Shown piece after piece: positions 1-10,096 of a stretch of DNA of 64,000 nt (positions within the stretch are counted from its first letter, which is position 1; the number at the start of each line of letters is the position of its first letter). Below the pieces are notes generated by a model, which worked only from the letters and a program-made list of their open reading frames with translations, did not search any database and was not told where the DNA came from. The position numbers were made by a program, and so were the translations under genes. Source of the DNA: Mytilus californianus (lineage: Eukaryota; Mollusca; Bivalvia; Mytilida; Mytilidae); contig NW_026262593.1 in assembly GCF_021869535.1 (NCBI RefSeq), forward strand, positions 61,216,318-61,280,317, read 5' to 3'.

Positions 1-1355
1 TTTTCGACATGGGAGATTCGAATTGGCCAAAACTTCCAGTTGGTTTAGAATACGTAGTTAGCTATGCAATATTAATATTGTTGGAAACGTTTGAAAATAA
101 ACTTGATGACAAATATTATCCCCAGGAATTTTGAAACAGAAAGCAATCATGATTGAAAAGGACAATGGAATTAAAATATTTCTCGGTTTGTTACATTTTT
201 AATGTTCATGTTGGTAAATTAAACGAATACCATAGATAAAAGAACACAGAAATGATTTGTTATTATGTTAATTAGACGATTTTTCTTCAGATGGTGATGG
301 AATTTTCTGTGGTACAGTTTTTGGACTCCGAGGACACAACTGTAGACACCGTCCATAAAAACTGGTCAAAAAGTACACGAAATGTAAGATTCAAATAAAC
401 AGTAAGAATTCCAAAATGTCGGAATCCGTGAATGAAGAAAAAACTGGGAACATCAAAATGACAAAAGACAAAGGACGCACAATCAGAAGCAAACAAAAAA
501 AAAGTACATACAAAAACGAGCATCACAAAGCCCTAAAAAATATAATGTTGGGTTATTTTTGATGCTTAATTTCTGACCTGGCGTTTATTCATGTAGTGGA
601 TTGATGTTATAGCCAGATCGTTCATATACCAAATGCAAACTACAAAACCATGTTTATATACCAAAGATTTAGAAGCTGCAACTGCAATACATGTATATTC
701 ACATTCTTTAATGATTCGTAATCTATTTCAGGCTTTGTTTTCCTACTGGCCCAAACTAGGATCCTTCTTTAAAGCAAAGAATGGGACATTCCCAGACCCG
801 AACACATGGGGGCTGTGCCAAATTTGGTGTGTTCTATTTGTATGAAGTGTTTTTGAGTCTCGGTATGTTGTACATCCAACATTCATGTTTTTATTTTTGA
901 TGTTTTTGTTATGGTTTCGGTTGAATAATGTGTTATGTCGTATCGTTTCTTGTCCAAATAATTATAAAATTGCCTTCCAATACCATCATACTCAAATTCC
1001 CGATATAAATGCTAAATGTGAATTTGCATTGCTGTGCGGCATGGGTCGGTGTTTTGTACATCCAACATTCATGGATTTATTTTTTATGTTTCTGTTATGG
1101 TTTCTGTTGGATAATCTGTTATAAGTCCAATTAATTATAAAATTACCTTTCCATACCATCATTGTCATGAAAATTGTTTGGACGAATATTGTGAAAAAAA
1201 TAATTGTGTAAAGTTCGAGATTGCATGTTAGTTACGTAAGCGCGTCGCTATCTTTAATATCCTGAGGTGTTTGTCGTTGACGGAATATGTTAGTTGTTCT
1301 GCGGTTTGCATGATGTGTCGAATATTATGCTATTTGTTTGTGCGTTTCTCTGTCA
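1..1355. other. AT-rich stretch without a recognisable gene
   Basis: Only short open frames of 70-80 codons occur here and none shows a motif, a convincing splice border or composition unlike its surroundings. The one structure I see is the diverged duplication listed separately inside it. I treat the stretch as intergenic or intronic. Confidence 0.5.
866..1165. repeat. Diverged direct duplication, ~186 bp period
   Basis: The segment beginning TACATCCAACATTCATG at 871 recurs at 1057. Both copies run on through a T-rich part, TTATGGTTTC, and AATTATAAAATT to CATACCATCAT-like ends. The copies differ by substitutions and small indels, so the duplication is old. The short plus-strand open frames over the two halves are by-products of the duplication. 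Confidence 0.7.
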
Positions 1356-1356
1356 T

Positions 1357-1555
1357 GATTGATTGATTGTTAGTTGCTTAACGTCCAGTGGCAAATATTT
1401 CATGCATATTCAGGACGAGAACAAGTTCACAATAAATACATTAGGTAGGTTCTGTAATAGATTAAGGTCGAAGAAATTTAGACTGCCACGGGAAATGAGC
1501 GTATATTGGATAGGGACAGACATTTAGCCTTTCTGACCGGACGTGGCTGCAAATT
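1357..1555 (-). mobile_element. ~420 bp SINE, copy 1, internally deleted
   Basis: The plus strand shows the reverse complement of the SINE 3' end, with GATTGATTGTTAGTTGCTTA followed by ACGTCCAGTGGCAAATATTT. The next ~140 bp of the family follow. The sequence then jumps from GACATTTAGCC directly to TTCTGACCGGACGTGGCTGC, missing about 100 bp that are present in the other copies, and the SINE 5' part is absent. No target-site duplication was found. The true sense of the element is the minus strand because the (ATCA)n tail lies at its left end. Confidence 0.85.
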
Positions 1556-2251
1556 AACTATGGTGGTTGAATGTTTGCAATATTGAATGTCAAATTTAAA
1601 ACACTTGACAGCCTCTTCATAACTCTTTCTCTTTTGTTGACCTCTATTGTCTCTGAACTTCCGATGTCAAACTAAGCGAATAAGCTATGTGAAATGTGGA
1701 GATAGAACAGTCTTGTTTTGACAAAAACTTGCATCATAGAAGTAAAGGGAGATAGACTATTGCACCTGGATCTTCATTATCCCTTTTTTAAAATGAATTG
1801 GACATAAAGCAAAACAAACCTCACATGAAGTAACGTCTGCAGATCTAGAGGTGATTATTGATACAGTCATTGAAACAATCCTATAAATAAAGGTCATCCT
1901 CTGGAAAAAGAACAATATTACCTAACAAGACAGGTGACCTTTGAAATGAGGTTCAAGTTCATATGTATTACTGATCATTACTACAGCAGGCAGGTAATCA
2001 GGTGGCCTGCCAGACAGGTCTTCCAGTAAGTGAGGTGAAATTTATAGCAGTTTTGACTGACATTATGTGTAATGATGATTAAAGGTTTTAGTTTGTATAT
2101 TGTTCTAGACGACCTTTAATTTGTGATGAGACTTAAAACTGGGCATTAATGTTGTAACTCCACATTTTAGTTTTTGTATTGTTTAGTTGCTGTCTTTTTG
2201 GAAATTGGTATATCACTTAACCTCATATACAATCTTAATCAAATACATATC
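1556..2251. other. No recognisable gene
   Basis: Between the truncated SINE and the end of the minus-strand gene fragment I see no frame with protein-like character. If the gene fragment to the right were intact, its downstream exons would lie here on the minus strand, after the donor-like site at 2278-2273, but I could not identify one. Confidence 0.4.
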
Positions 2252-2278
2252 TTAAAAGCAAAATACATAAATGAATAC

Positions 2279-3669
2279 CTTTTTCATGTCATATGCATCC
2301 AACACATTGTGTCCTTCATTTAAATATCTTTCAATTTCAGCCTTGATATGAGATGCTTTCCTGTCACAGGCCCCTTTTCCATCCTGGGCTTCTGAGAAAT
2401 TATAGGATGATAATATAGGTCCCAGATTGGCATATATCATTGCCAGTGTGAGTGTGCTTTTATAACACCCAGCATTGTCTGACCAAAAGCTAACATCTTT
2501 GATTTCTGGCTTGACAGTTGATAAATCAGAAACAATATCACATAAAATTGATGCTGTGGTAAAGGCATGTTGAACAACTGGACTTGGGAACAGATGAACA
2601 TATGTCACTGCTTGAACACCACTTTCACCATTAATCAAGCATACACCAATGTGCCAATTGACCCCACGTTTACCAAACCAGTCTGTTTGTCCCTCTCTGA
2701 ATTTTCGGGGCAGAAATTTCATTGTCCAATCTAACATGACAATTGCTTTGGATTCATCAAGCGAAGAAATGACATGATTTTTAGCACGTAGTTGATTTTT
2801 TGATCGGACAATGTGTTTTTTCCATTCCACAATATTGTCAATTGCATTGGTAGTTTTGAACAATATTTCATCATACCGATCTTCAATATTTTCAGTTTCC
2901 AGTAATTGAACCCTTCTCCTTATTTCATCTAGCAAATCTGACAGCTGCAAACATTTAGGACAACCACTTAAATGTTGATGATCACAGCATTCATTTTTAA
3001 AATGAAGATCTTTGTCATTCAAGGAGAAGGTCATGCAATGGTCTTTGATATGTCTTCTCTTCAAGGTGTATCTAATGGGAATAAAACATTTGGCAATTTT
3101 AAATCTGCTATTTTGATTGATTGATTGATTGATTGTTGGTTGCTTAACGTCCAGTGGCAAATATTTCATGCATATTCAGGACGAGAACAAGTTCACAAAA
3201 AATACAATAGGTACGTTCTGTAATAGATTAAGGGATTAAGGTCGGAGAAATTTAGACTGCCACGGGAAATGAGGGAATATTGGATAGGGACAGAAATTTA
3301 GCCTTGCAACAGGTCACCTACGGACCCCTCAAAGAGTTGTTGCAAGGGTTATTGAGCGTGGCACTCTCTTTACACGAGGCATCGGATTTAACGTCCCCAT
3401 TCTGACCGGACGTGGCTGCAAATTTGTACATCCCGCACAGCCAAACGGACGCCCCACTTTAGCACGGGTTTTACTGCCGGTCGGAGGAAGACCAATGGTG
3501 ACCATACTTCTATTCCCCAGTCACCCTTGGGGGTTGCTATTTTGAATCCTAATGTTTTTTCATGCATACTTGGATGATAATCAGTCTTCAAATTCTTTAT
3601 TTTTTTATTTGAATATCCTTTTAACAAGAATGTATCCATAGTACACGGATGCCACACTCGCACTATCAT
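2279..3669 (-). pseudogene. DDE/RNase H-like conserved protein fragment, split by a SINE
   Basis: The minus-strand frame from 3169 to 2252 gives 305 residues. The first ~20 are the translated SINE tail, so the real part starts near residue 21. It has a Cys/His cluster (CC at 61-62, H64, H66, C70, C73), then an MLDWTMKF strand (D147), a WHIGV strand, SDNAGCY (D231) and GKGACDR (D269) followed by a helix. This order of acidic residues on predicted strands resembles an RNase H-fold nuclease or transposase. I recall similar uncharacterised proteins in molluscs and cnidarians, but the acid assignment is inference. The coding sense probably stops at a donor AAAAAG|GTATTC at 2279. Upstream, 3669-3546 reads as a further piece of the same gene. 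SINE copy 2 interrupts it, and the two halves are in different frames even after allowing for the SINE and its 11 bp duplication. It is therefore broken at least twice. Confidence 0.6.
3117..3534 (-). mobile_element. ~420 bp SINE, copy 2, with 11 bp target duplication
   Basis: A full-length copy on the minus strand: it starts CCCCCAAGGGTGACTGGGG at its right end and finishes with the CAACCAACAATCAATCAATC tail at its left end. The target duplication TGCTATTTTGA is present at 3106-3116 and 3535-3545. It is inserted in a coding region of the DDE-like gene fragment on the same strand, and its tail supplies the apparent start codon of that frame. Confidence 0.9.
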
Positions 3670-3897
3670 TTTCTATGTTCAATCGACCGTGAAATTGGGT
3701 AAAAACTCATAATTTGGCCTTTAAAGTAGTAATATCATATAACAAGGAACATGTGTACTAAGTTTCAAGTTGATTGGACTTCAGCTTCATTAAATAAAAT
3801 GCTCCGCTGGGCGCAGCTTGATACGACTGCAGAGGTCCAACCCTGAACAGTTGGGGCAAGTATGGACACAACATTCAAGCTTGATACAGCTCTGAAT

Positions 3898-4512
3898 TTG
3901 GATTGTGATTAAATATTTGACACAGCATAGGTTTCTGACACAGAATGAATGTGGTCTAAGAACTTAAAAAATTTTAATTTACCTATTATGTTCCAATATC
4001 CAAAATCTAAATACATACACGGTTAGATTCAGCATATCAAATAACCCCAAGAATCAAACCATATCATTATTATTAGCTTTTATATATAAATAAAAAATAA
4101 CCTTGGATTGTGATTAAATATTTGACACAGCATAGGTTTCTGACACAGAATGAATGTGGTCTAAGAACTTAAAAAATTTTAATTTACCTATTATGTTCCA
4201 ATATCCAAAATCTAAATACATACACGGTTAGATTCAGCATATCAAATAACCCCAAGAATCAAACCATATCATTATTATTAGCTTTTATATATAAATAAAA
4301 AATAACCTTGGATTGTGATTAAATATTTGACACAGCATAGGTTTCTGACACAGAATGAATGTGGTCTAAGAACTTAAAAAATTTTAATTTACCTATTATG
4401 TTCCAATATCCAAAATCTAAATACATACACGGTTAGATTCAGCATATCAAATAACCCCAAGAATCAAACCATATCATTATTATTAGCTTTTATATATAAA
4501 TAAAAAATAACC
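3898..4512 (+). repeat. Three nearly identical 205 bp tandem copies
   Basis: TTGGATTGTGATTAAATATT starts at 3898, 4103 and 4308, so the spacing is exactly 205 bp, and the copies look identical over their whole length. The unit begins in the CACAGCATAGG repeat and ends in a TATATATAAATAAAAAATAA stretch. The lack of divergence means the amplification is recent, or that the assembly has handled the array imperfectly. Confidence 0.9.
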
Positions 4513-4614
4513 AACTTAAAAAGGAAAATAAAAGAGGGAAAAAAAACCAAAAAGAAAAAAAATTTCCCCCCCCCCCAAATTTTTTTAACCCTCTTATGAT
4601 TCATCACCCCCATA

Positions 4615-5050
4615 CTCAATCCCAGCTTTCCCTTTGTGGTATGGTACCTTGCAGTACAATTTCAGAGAGATCCATACACTTGAACACAAATTATTGTCTG
4701 GAAACTGTACAAATGCTTGTTTTTTTGGCCCCTTTTTGACCCCAAATTCCTAAACGTTTAGGGCAATTACCCCCAAACTCAAACCCAGCTTTCCCTTTAA
4801 GATATGGAACCTTTTAGTACAATTTTTATAAAGATCCATACACTAACACACAAGTTATTGTCCTGAAACAAGAAAAATGCTTGTTTTTTGGCCCCTAATT
4901 CCTAATATTTTGAGGCAATTAACCTCAAAATCAATCCCAGCCTTCCTTTTGTGATATGGTACCTTGCAGTACAATTTCAGAGAGATCCATACACTTGAAC
5001 ACAAGATATTGTCTGGAAACTAGAAAAATGCTTATTTTTAGCCCCTTTTT
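4615..5050 (+). repeat. Degenerate ~155 bp tandem array, about three copies
   Basis: The motif CCCAGCTTTCCCTTT/CCCAGCCTTCCTTTT recurs at about 4621, 4783 and 4935. Each is followed by ATATGG(T)ACC, GAGATCCATACACTT, an ACA(A/C)A(A)TTATTGTC-like part and GGCCCC. The copies differ noticeably, unlike the 205 bp array just upstream. This is part of the same dispersed element. Confidence 0.75.
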
Positions 5051-5053
5051 CGT

Positions 5054-5764
5054 AAACGACTGAATGAAGCAAAGGCCAGAACTACTTTACCGTTATATCT
5101 AGAGGACAGTGCAATGAGGTGGTACATTAGTTTGGATGATGATATTAAAGGAGATTATGATCTATTGAAAGAATCATTTCAAGCAAGATTCCAACCAGAT
5201 CCCAGAACTAAATGGCAAAAGACTGCTGAACTGTATACAGTAACTCAGAACCAATCTACTGTTGATTGATTGATTGATTGTTGGTTGTGTAACGTCCAGT
5301 GGCAAATATTTCATGCATATTCAGGACGAGAACAAATTAACAATAAATAGGTTGGTTCTGTAGTAGATGCGTCTGGGATTGAGATCGGAGAAATTTAGAC
5401 TGCCACGGGAAATGAGGGTATATTGGATAGGGACAGAAATTTACCCTTGCAACAGGTCACCTACGGGCCTCTCAAAGAGTTGTTGCAAGGGTTCTTAGCG
5501 TGCAAAGAGCGTGGCACTCTCTTTACACGAGGCATCGGATTTAACGTCCCCATTCTGACCGGACGTGGCTGCAAATTTGTACATCCCGCACAGCCAAATG
5601 GACGCCCCACTTTGGCGAGGGTTTTACCGCCGGTCGGAGGAAGACCAATGGTGACCATACTTCTATTCCCCAGTCACCCTTGGGGGTAATCTACTGTTGA
5701 AGATTACATTGCTAGAATAACGACTAAAACAGCAGAATTGCAGCTCCCAGATGAACAGACTTTT
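5054..5764 (+). pseudogene. LTR-retrotransposon gag fragment split by a SINE
   Basis: One plus-strand frame from about 5054 encodes a typical retrotransposon gag segment, with LEDSAMRWY, then a DYDLLKESFQARF-type stretch and a WQKTAEL helix. This is the pattern of the Retrotrans_gag family, the capsid-like part of Ty3-like or related elements. The frame stops being coding at 5265, where SINE copy 3 has entered, and resumes in the same phase after the 13 bp target duplication at 5688-5700. It then continues to about 5764 before losing coding character. No protease, reverse transcriptase or LTR is visible nearby, so this is a small relic. Its codon use is ordinary for the region and there is no start codon in view. 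Confidence 0.7.
5266..5687 (-). mobile_element. ~420 bp SINE, copy 3, with 13 bp target duplication
   Basis: A complete copy with sense on the minus strand. The duplication AATCTACTGTTGA occurs at 5253-5265 and 5688-5700. The right end is the conserved near-palindrome CCCCAGTCACCCTTGGGGG and the left end is the (TTGA)n complement of the tail. It interrupts the gag fragment. The plus-strand open frame of 88 codons at 5423-5689 lies inside it and is discussed as a finding. Confidence 0.93.
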
Positions 5765-6274
5765 CCCCCATATCTAACGCATTCTTATAGGAGCAACACC
5801 CTGCTTCTTAGTAATGGTAGGAAACACCGTTACTACACCTACCACCTACTCTAACCAACTCCTTCCTCCAACCGGCCTTTCAATCATAAGATATGTTCCC
5901 TGTTCTGGTGGGCATTGACCACACTATGTGTTGGGGGAAATACTTGATATTATCAATTCTCAACAAGATTTTATACTATATTTACTATATTTAATTTTGC
6001 CGGTTGTTTTTCTCCGCTTCGAAACCACAATGTCGTGTAAAACAGCTACATTGTACATATACAGAAGCCGAAATGCAACAAATCATGAACCATGGATTGA
6101 AGATATTATTTTACCACAAAATATTCCAGTCCAAAAGACCACTTGTATACTTTAAAAAAATTCTTTTGGGTCTAATGCAATGAAATCATAATGCAAGCAG
6201 TAACAAATTTAGTGTGATAAAAATTGAAAGAAAAAATTGCTTTTTAATTTGAACGCAGATATATTTCATCATGT
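5765..6274. other. No recognisable gene
   Basis: The 75-codon frame at 5928-6155 has no motif, no splice border and AT-rich composition like its flanks. I regard it as chance. Confidence 0.4.
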
Positions 6275-6286
6275 TTTAAAATAATT

Positions 6287-6715
6287 ACCCCCCCCCCAAA
6301 GGGTGACTTGGGAATAGAAGTATGGGCACCATTGGTCTTCCTCCTACCGGCAGTAAAACCCTTGCTAAAGTGGGGCGTCCGTTTGGCTGTGCGGGATGTA
6401 CAAATTTGCAGCCACGTCCGGTCAGAATGGGGACGTTAAATCCGATGCCTCGTGTAAAGAGAGTGCCACGCTCTTTGCACGTTAAGAACCCTTGCAACAA
6501 CTCTTTGAGGGGTCCATAGGTGACCTGCTGCAAGGCTAAATTTCTGTCCCTATCCAATATACCATCATTTCCTGTGGTAGTCTAAATTTCTCCGACCTTA
6601 ATCCCGGACGCCCTTATTACAAAACCTACCTATTGTATTTATTGTGAATTTGTTCTCGTCCTGAATATGCATGAAATATTTGCCACTGGACGTTAAATAA
6701 CCAACAATCAATCAA
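6287..6715 (+). mobile_element. ~420 bp SINE, copy 4, with 12 bp target duplication
   Basis: Sense is on the plus strand: a C-rich start with AAAGGGTGACTTGGG, then CACGTCCGGTCAGAATGGGG, CACTGGACGTTAAATAACC and the AACAATCAATCAA tail. The target duplication TTTAAAATAATT is at 6275-6286 and 6716-6727. The 5' end has a run of C about 10 long, more than in other copies. Confidence 0.93.
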
Positions 6716-6898
6716 TTTAAAATAATTGATTTTCTGGTTTTGTTGTCTTCCTTTTTATTTATTCCTTGTTTGTCATTCTGAGATATCAATGTTTTCTTTA
6801 GTACATGATATGTTGTTTATTACTATTTAATAAATTAATCTATTTTAAAGATCTAGTAATTCATTCATTATTTTATGCATTTATTCACCAACTCAATC

Positions 6899-7046
6899 AA
6901 ATCATTCATTCATTCATTCATTCAATCCATTCATTCATTCATTCATTCATTCATTCAATCCATTCATTCATTCAATCCATTCATTCATTCATTCATTCAT
7001 TCATTCAATCAACCAATCAATCAATCATGCATTCATACATTTATTC

Positions 7047-7079
<33 letters not shown>

Positions 7080-7110
7080 GTCAATCAATCAGTCAACCAA
7101 ACAATCAATC
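6899..7110. repeat. (ATTC)n / (AATC)n compound microsatellite
   Basis: The first part is ATTC repeats broken by CAATCCATT. The second part is AATC repeats with occasional AGTC and AACC variants. The long plus-strand frames here, encoding Ile-His-Ser-Phe and Asn-Gln-Ser-Ile runs, simply read the tetranucleotide through. The AATC part resembles a very long SINE/LINE tail. Confidence 0.95.
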
Positions 7111-7149
7111 TATCATTAAAATCGGAAAGATGTTTACAAAAAGAGTAGA

Positions 7150-7392
7150 AATTAATAAAATTGATAATGGAAATGGGAAATGTGTCAAAGAGACAACAAC
7201 CCGACCAAGGAGCAGAAAACATCCCAAGGCCACCAATGGGTCTTCAACACAGCGAGAAAAACCCGCACCCGGAGGCGTGCCTCAGCTGATCCCTAAACAA
7301 AAATGTGTACTTGTTCAGTGATAATGGATGTCATACTAAACTCCGAAATACATAAATAAACTAAAATTAAATTCATACAAGATTAAAAAAAC
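7150..7392 (+). repeat. Dispersed mussel repeat (GAGACAACAACCCGACCA ... CACCCGGAGGCGT)
   Basis: The landmarks GTGTCAAAGAGACAACAACC, AAGGCCACCAATGGGTCTTC, CCGCACCCGGAGGCGTGCCT, CAGTGATAATGGATGTCATA and CTAAACTCCGAAATACA are a sequence I recall as highly repeated in mussel genomes. No coding role is apparent. A short piece with the same GAGAATGGAAATTGGGAATG start recurs at about 40140 inside the 258 bp satellite. Confidence 0.55.
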
Positions 7393-7689
7393 ATGCTTCT
7401 AACGAGTAAATCCGAGGAGAGAAGTTTATTACTAAGCTTTGTCATGGAGATTGTCATTGTGAAATAACAGCTTACATTCTGAAATTCTACAAAAATTCTC
7501 ATGATGTGAACACAAACTTATACGAAGATACACATATTCTGTGCTTTTCTTTTTATGTTTATTAATGTCACTTATATCTGATCATTCAATAACTTTCCAA
7601 CTTACTTCAACAGTTAATGCTTATACTGTGAAGGTATCAAAAAGAAAGGGGGTTGAGAACTCACAAACATGTTTAGCTTCGCCTTAGTT

Positions 7690-7925
7690 GACAAGATAAA
7701 CATAAGAAGATGTGATGTGATTGTCAATCAGACAACTATACCCCCAAATGTTTAAATGAAGTGGTAGGCAACCGTACGGCCTTTGACTATGAGAAAAACC
7801 CATATCGTATAGTCGGCTATAGAAGGCTCCTAACTGTATCCCCAAGTGTTTAAATGAACTGGTATTAAGCAATCATAGGCAACTGCACGGCCTTCGACAA
7901 TGAGAATAAACAGCTGCGACATGAG
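7690..7925 (-). repeat. Dispersed repeat related to the GCCAATGAGACA family, two partial copies
   Basis: The sequence reads as degenerate versions of GATTGCCAATGAGACAACTA, CACCGTACGGCCTTCAACAA, TGAGCAAAACCCATACCG and CATAGTCGGCTATAAAAGGC. The AACCGTACGGCCTTTGACTA and AACTGCACGGCCTTCGACAA parts show two partial copies in tandem. A further scrap, CCCATACCGTATAGTCGCCT, lies at about 8446. The same family appears in longer form on the plus strand at 13983-14233 and 60170-60438. Confidence 0.55.
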
Positions 7926-7975
7926 CGCATAATACGCCTGTCGTTTTTTCAAAGAATAAAGTTCAATAACTTCTC

Positions 7976-8420
7976 ATTGTGATATCAGAATTTCATGAAA
8001 ACTAAAGGGAGGTTATCTTAAAATATATAAATCAGTCACCAAAGTTTCATGTTAACTGCTCAAAGGATTGTCCGAAAACTGAACCCCCTTTTAATGAATA
8101 AAATCACATTACTCCGAAACGTAAAATCTAAAATTTATAAAAACCAAAAGGGAGCTTACGTCAATAGATATATACAATTCACCAAATTTTCATGAAATCT
8201 GCTGAAAGCATTTATGAGTTATTATCCAAAAACGGGAAAATCCCCCTTTTTAATGAATAAAACCCCAAAACTCGGAAACTTAAAATCTAGAATTTATAAA
8301 AAATGAAAGGGAGCTCACGTCAATGAATATAAACAATTCACCAAAGTTTCAAGTGTTTTTGAGTTATTGTCCGACATGATGACGACGGACAGACGGACGG
8401 ACAACGGTGTACCATATAAT
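7976..8420 (+). repeat. ~150 bp degenerate tandem repeat ending in GACGACGGACAGACGGACGG
   Basis: The motif AAAGGGAG(C/G)TNA recurs at about 8004, 8149 and 8307. Each is followed by ATATA(A/T)ACAATTCACCAAA, GTTTCATG, a TGAGTTATTGTCCGA-like segment and CCCCTTTTTAATGAATAAAA. The right end, ATGATGACGACGGACAGACG, is one I recognise as the usual end of a dispersed molluscan repeat. Confidence 0.65.
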
Positions 8421-9189
8421 GTCCCGTAAACAGGCGTATAAAAACCCATACCGTATAGTCGCCTGTAGAAGGCTCCCTATAGAATATGGATACTACAGGT
8501 GTCTCATTGGATGTCACACCTCTCTTCCAAGTCCCTCCTTTTTGCAAGTGGTTGGCACGTGTATTTCTCAGATTTAGAAAGTCTCAATTAGATGAAAAAT
8601 AACATCATTCCTTCCTTCCTTCATTCATTCATTTTGTCAGTCCGTCTATCAGTATTTCGTTCAATTCAATTCATTTTTTACGTTTACTTTTAAATGCAAT
8701 GTTCATTAACGTATTACTACCTATATGCCTACATACAGTCTGATCAACAAACCGTCACAACACACTTTTTAGTCACTATGTATCACACGTCTGTACGCAT
8801 AAGTTACTGATATTTTGCCTTTGAGAGTTAGTTCTGGTGTTACTGATAACACAAAAATGTCAACCAATTAAGTACAGTATCAACTATGTAACTAAATGAA
8901 ATAATCGTGCACGATTTTACATGCATGGAATAACTCAGACAGACATGAACTCTATAGATAACACTACATGATCGTAGATATTGGTATATAAATATATAGT
9001 GACAAATATAGTATGCCCATATCAGGACGAGAACATGTTAATGAGATATGAAAATACACTCTTCATAGTACTAGCTACTAAAACGATACGCTATTCGTTC
9101 TGTAAGGCTAAACATTAAATAATTTAATTGATTACTTCGCACCTTTGAATATATAATAATTGATCAAAAATATTACTCTACTCGGTCAA
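8421..9189. other. No recognisable gene
   Basis: This stretch holds only a short (TTCC)/(ATTC) microsatellite near 8611-8634 and AT-rich sequence. The minus-strand 69-codon frame at 8338-8547 reads through repeat ends and is not supported. Confidence 0.4.
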
Positions 9190-10060
9190 ACAGACTTATT
9201 GACGATAAATAACCTAAGCCACAATAGATTACACTACACTATCGGACATAGAAAATTGACGATAGAATAACCTAAGCTCCTATCAATTACACAATTATAT
9301 CGTACATAGAGTAATTGACGATTAAATAACCTTACCTCTAATCGATTATACTACACTTTAGGAAATAGAATTACTGACGAAAACATAGCCTTAGCTCTAT
9401 CGATAAAACTACACTATACTATCGGACATAGAACAATGGACGAGAAATAAATATAAGATCTAATTGATTACATAAAATAATTGACGATAACATAGCCTAA
9501 GCTCTATCGATTACACTACAATCAATTACACTAAAATCTCTGACTTCACTATCGGACATAGAATAAATATTATCTGTAATCGATTATTTTACACTAGTGG
9601 AAACAGAATAATTGACGATAACATAACCTTACCTATAATCGATTACATTAACTGTTCAAATATAGACAAATTGACGATAAAACAACATTACCTATCATCG
9701 ATTTCACTACCGGATGAAATATAGAAAAATGAACGATAAAATAACCAAAGCACTATTCGATGGCACTACCGTATCGGACATAGAATAAATGACGATAAAA
9801 TAACTTTAGTTCTTTTCGATCATACTTTACTATTGGACATAGAATAATTGGCGATTAATTAACATAAGCTCTTTTCGATTATACTACACTATCGGTCATA
9901 GAATACTTGACGTTAACATAGCCAAAGCTCCAATCGATTACACTGCACTATCCGACATAGGATAACTAACGAGAAAATCACCTTAGCTCTAATCGATGAC
10001 ATTACACTATCAGACATCGAATAATTGACGATATAATAACCTAGATCTAATAGATTACAC
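9190..10060. repeat. ~60 bp minisatellite, about 14 diverged copies
   Basis: The motif TTGACGATAAAATAACC followed by AAGCTCTAATCGATTACACT and ACACTATCGGACATAGAATA recurs every 57-63 bp, for example at 9201, 9258, 9317, 9376 and 9439, with some deleted units. Copies differ at many positions, so the array is old. It stops about 40 bp before a transposase-like reading frame, which makes it a candidate subterminal array of that element. Confidence 0.85.
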
Positions 10061-10096
10061 TACCATCATCATTTCAATTTATTTAAAAATTTTCAG

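Larger units (their letters stand above)
3670..5053 (+). repeat. Dispersed mussel repeat region (GCTGGGCGCAGCTT ... CACAGCATAGG ... TTTTGGCCCC)
   Basis: The order of landmarks, GCTGGGCGCAGCTTGATACG, GAGGTCCAACCCTGAACAG, GATTGTGATTAAATATTTGA, GACACAGCATAGG and then T-rich TTTTTGGCCCCTTTTTGACC with ATTCCTAAAC, is one I recognise from memory as a common dispersed repeat of mussels and other bivalves. No coding frame is seen. Here it is expanded internally by the 205 bp triplication and followed by a ~155 bp degenerate array, both listed separately. The class of the parent element is unknown to me. Confidence 0.6.

Noticed and set aside
287-526. Minus-strand 79-codon Phe-rich frame
   Set aside because: AT-driven hydrophobic composition, no splice border, no motif.
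6805-7321. Two plus-strand frames of 104 and 148 codons rich in His, Ser, Phe, Ile, Asn and Gln
   Set aside because: They translate the ATTC/AATC microsatellite and the repeat that follows. Tetranucleotide arrays without stops are open in several frames by construction.
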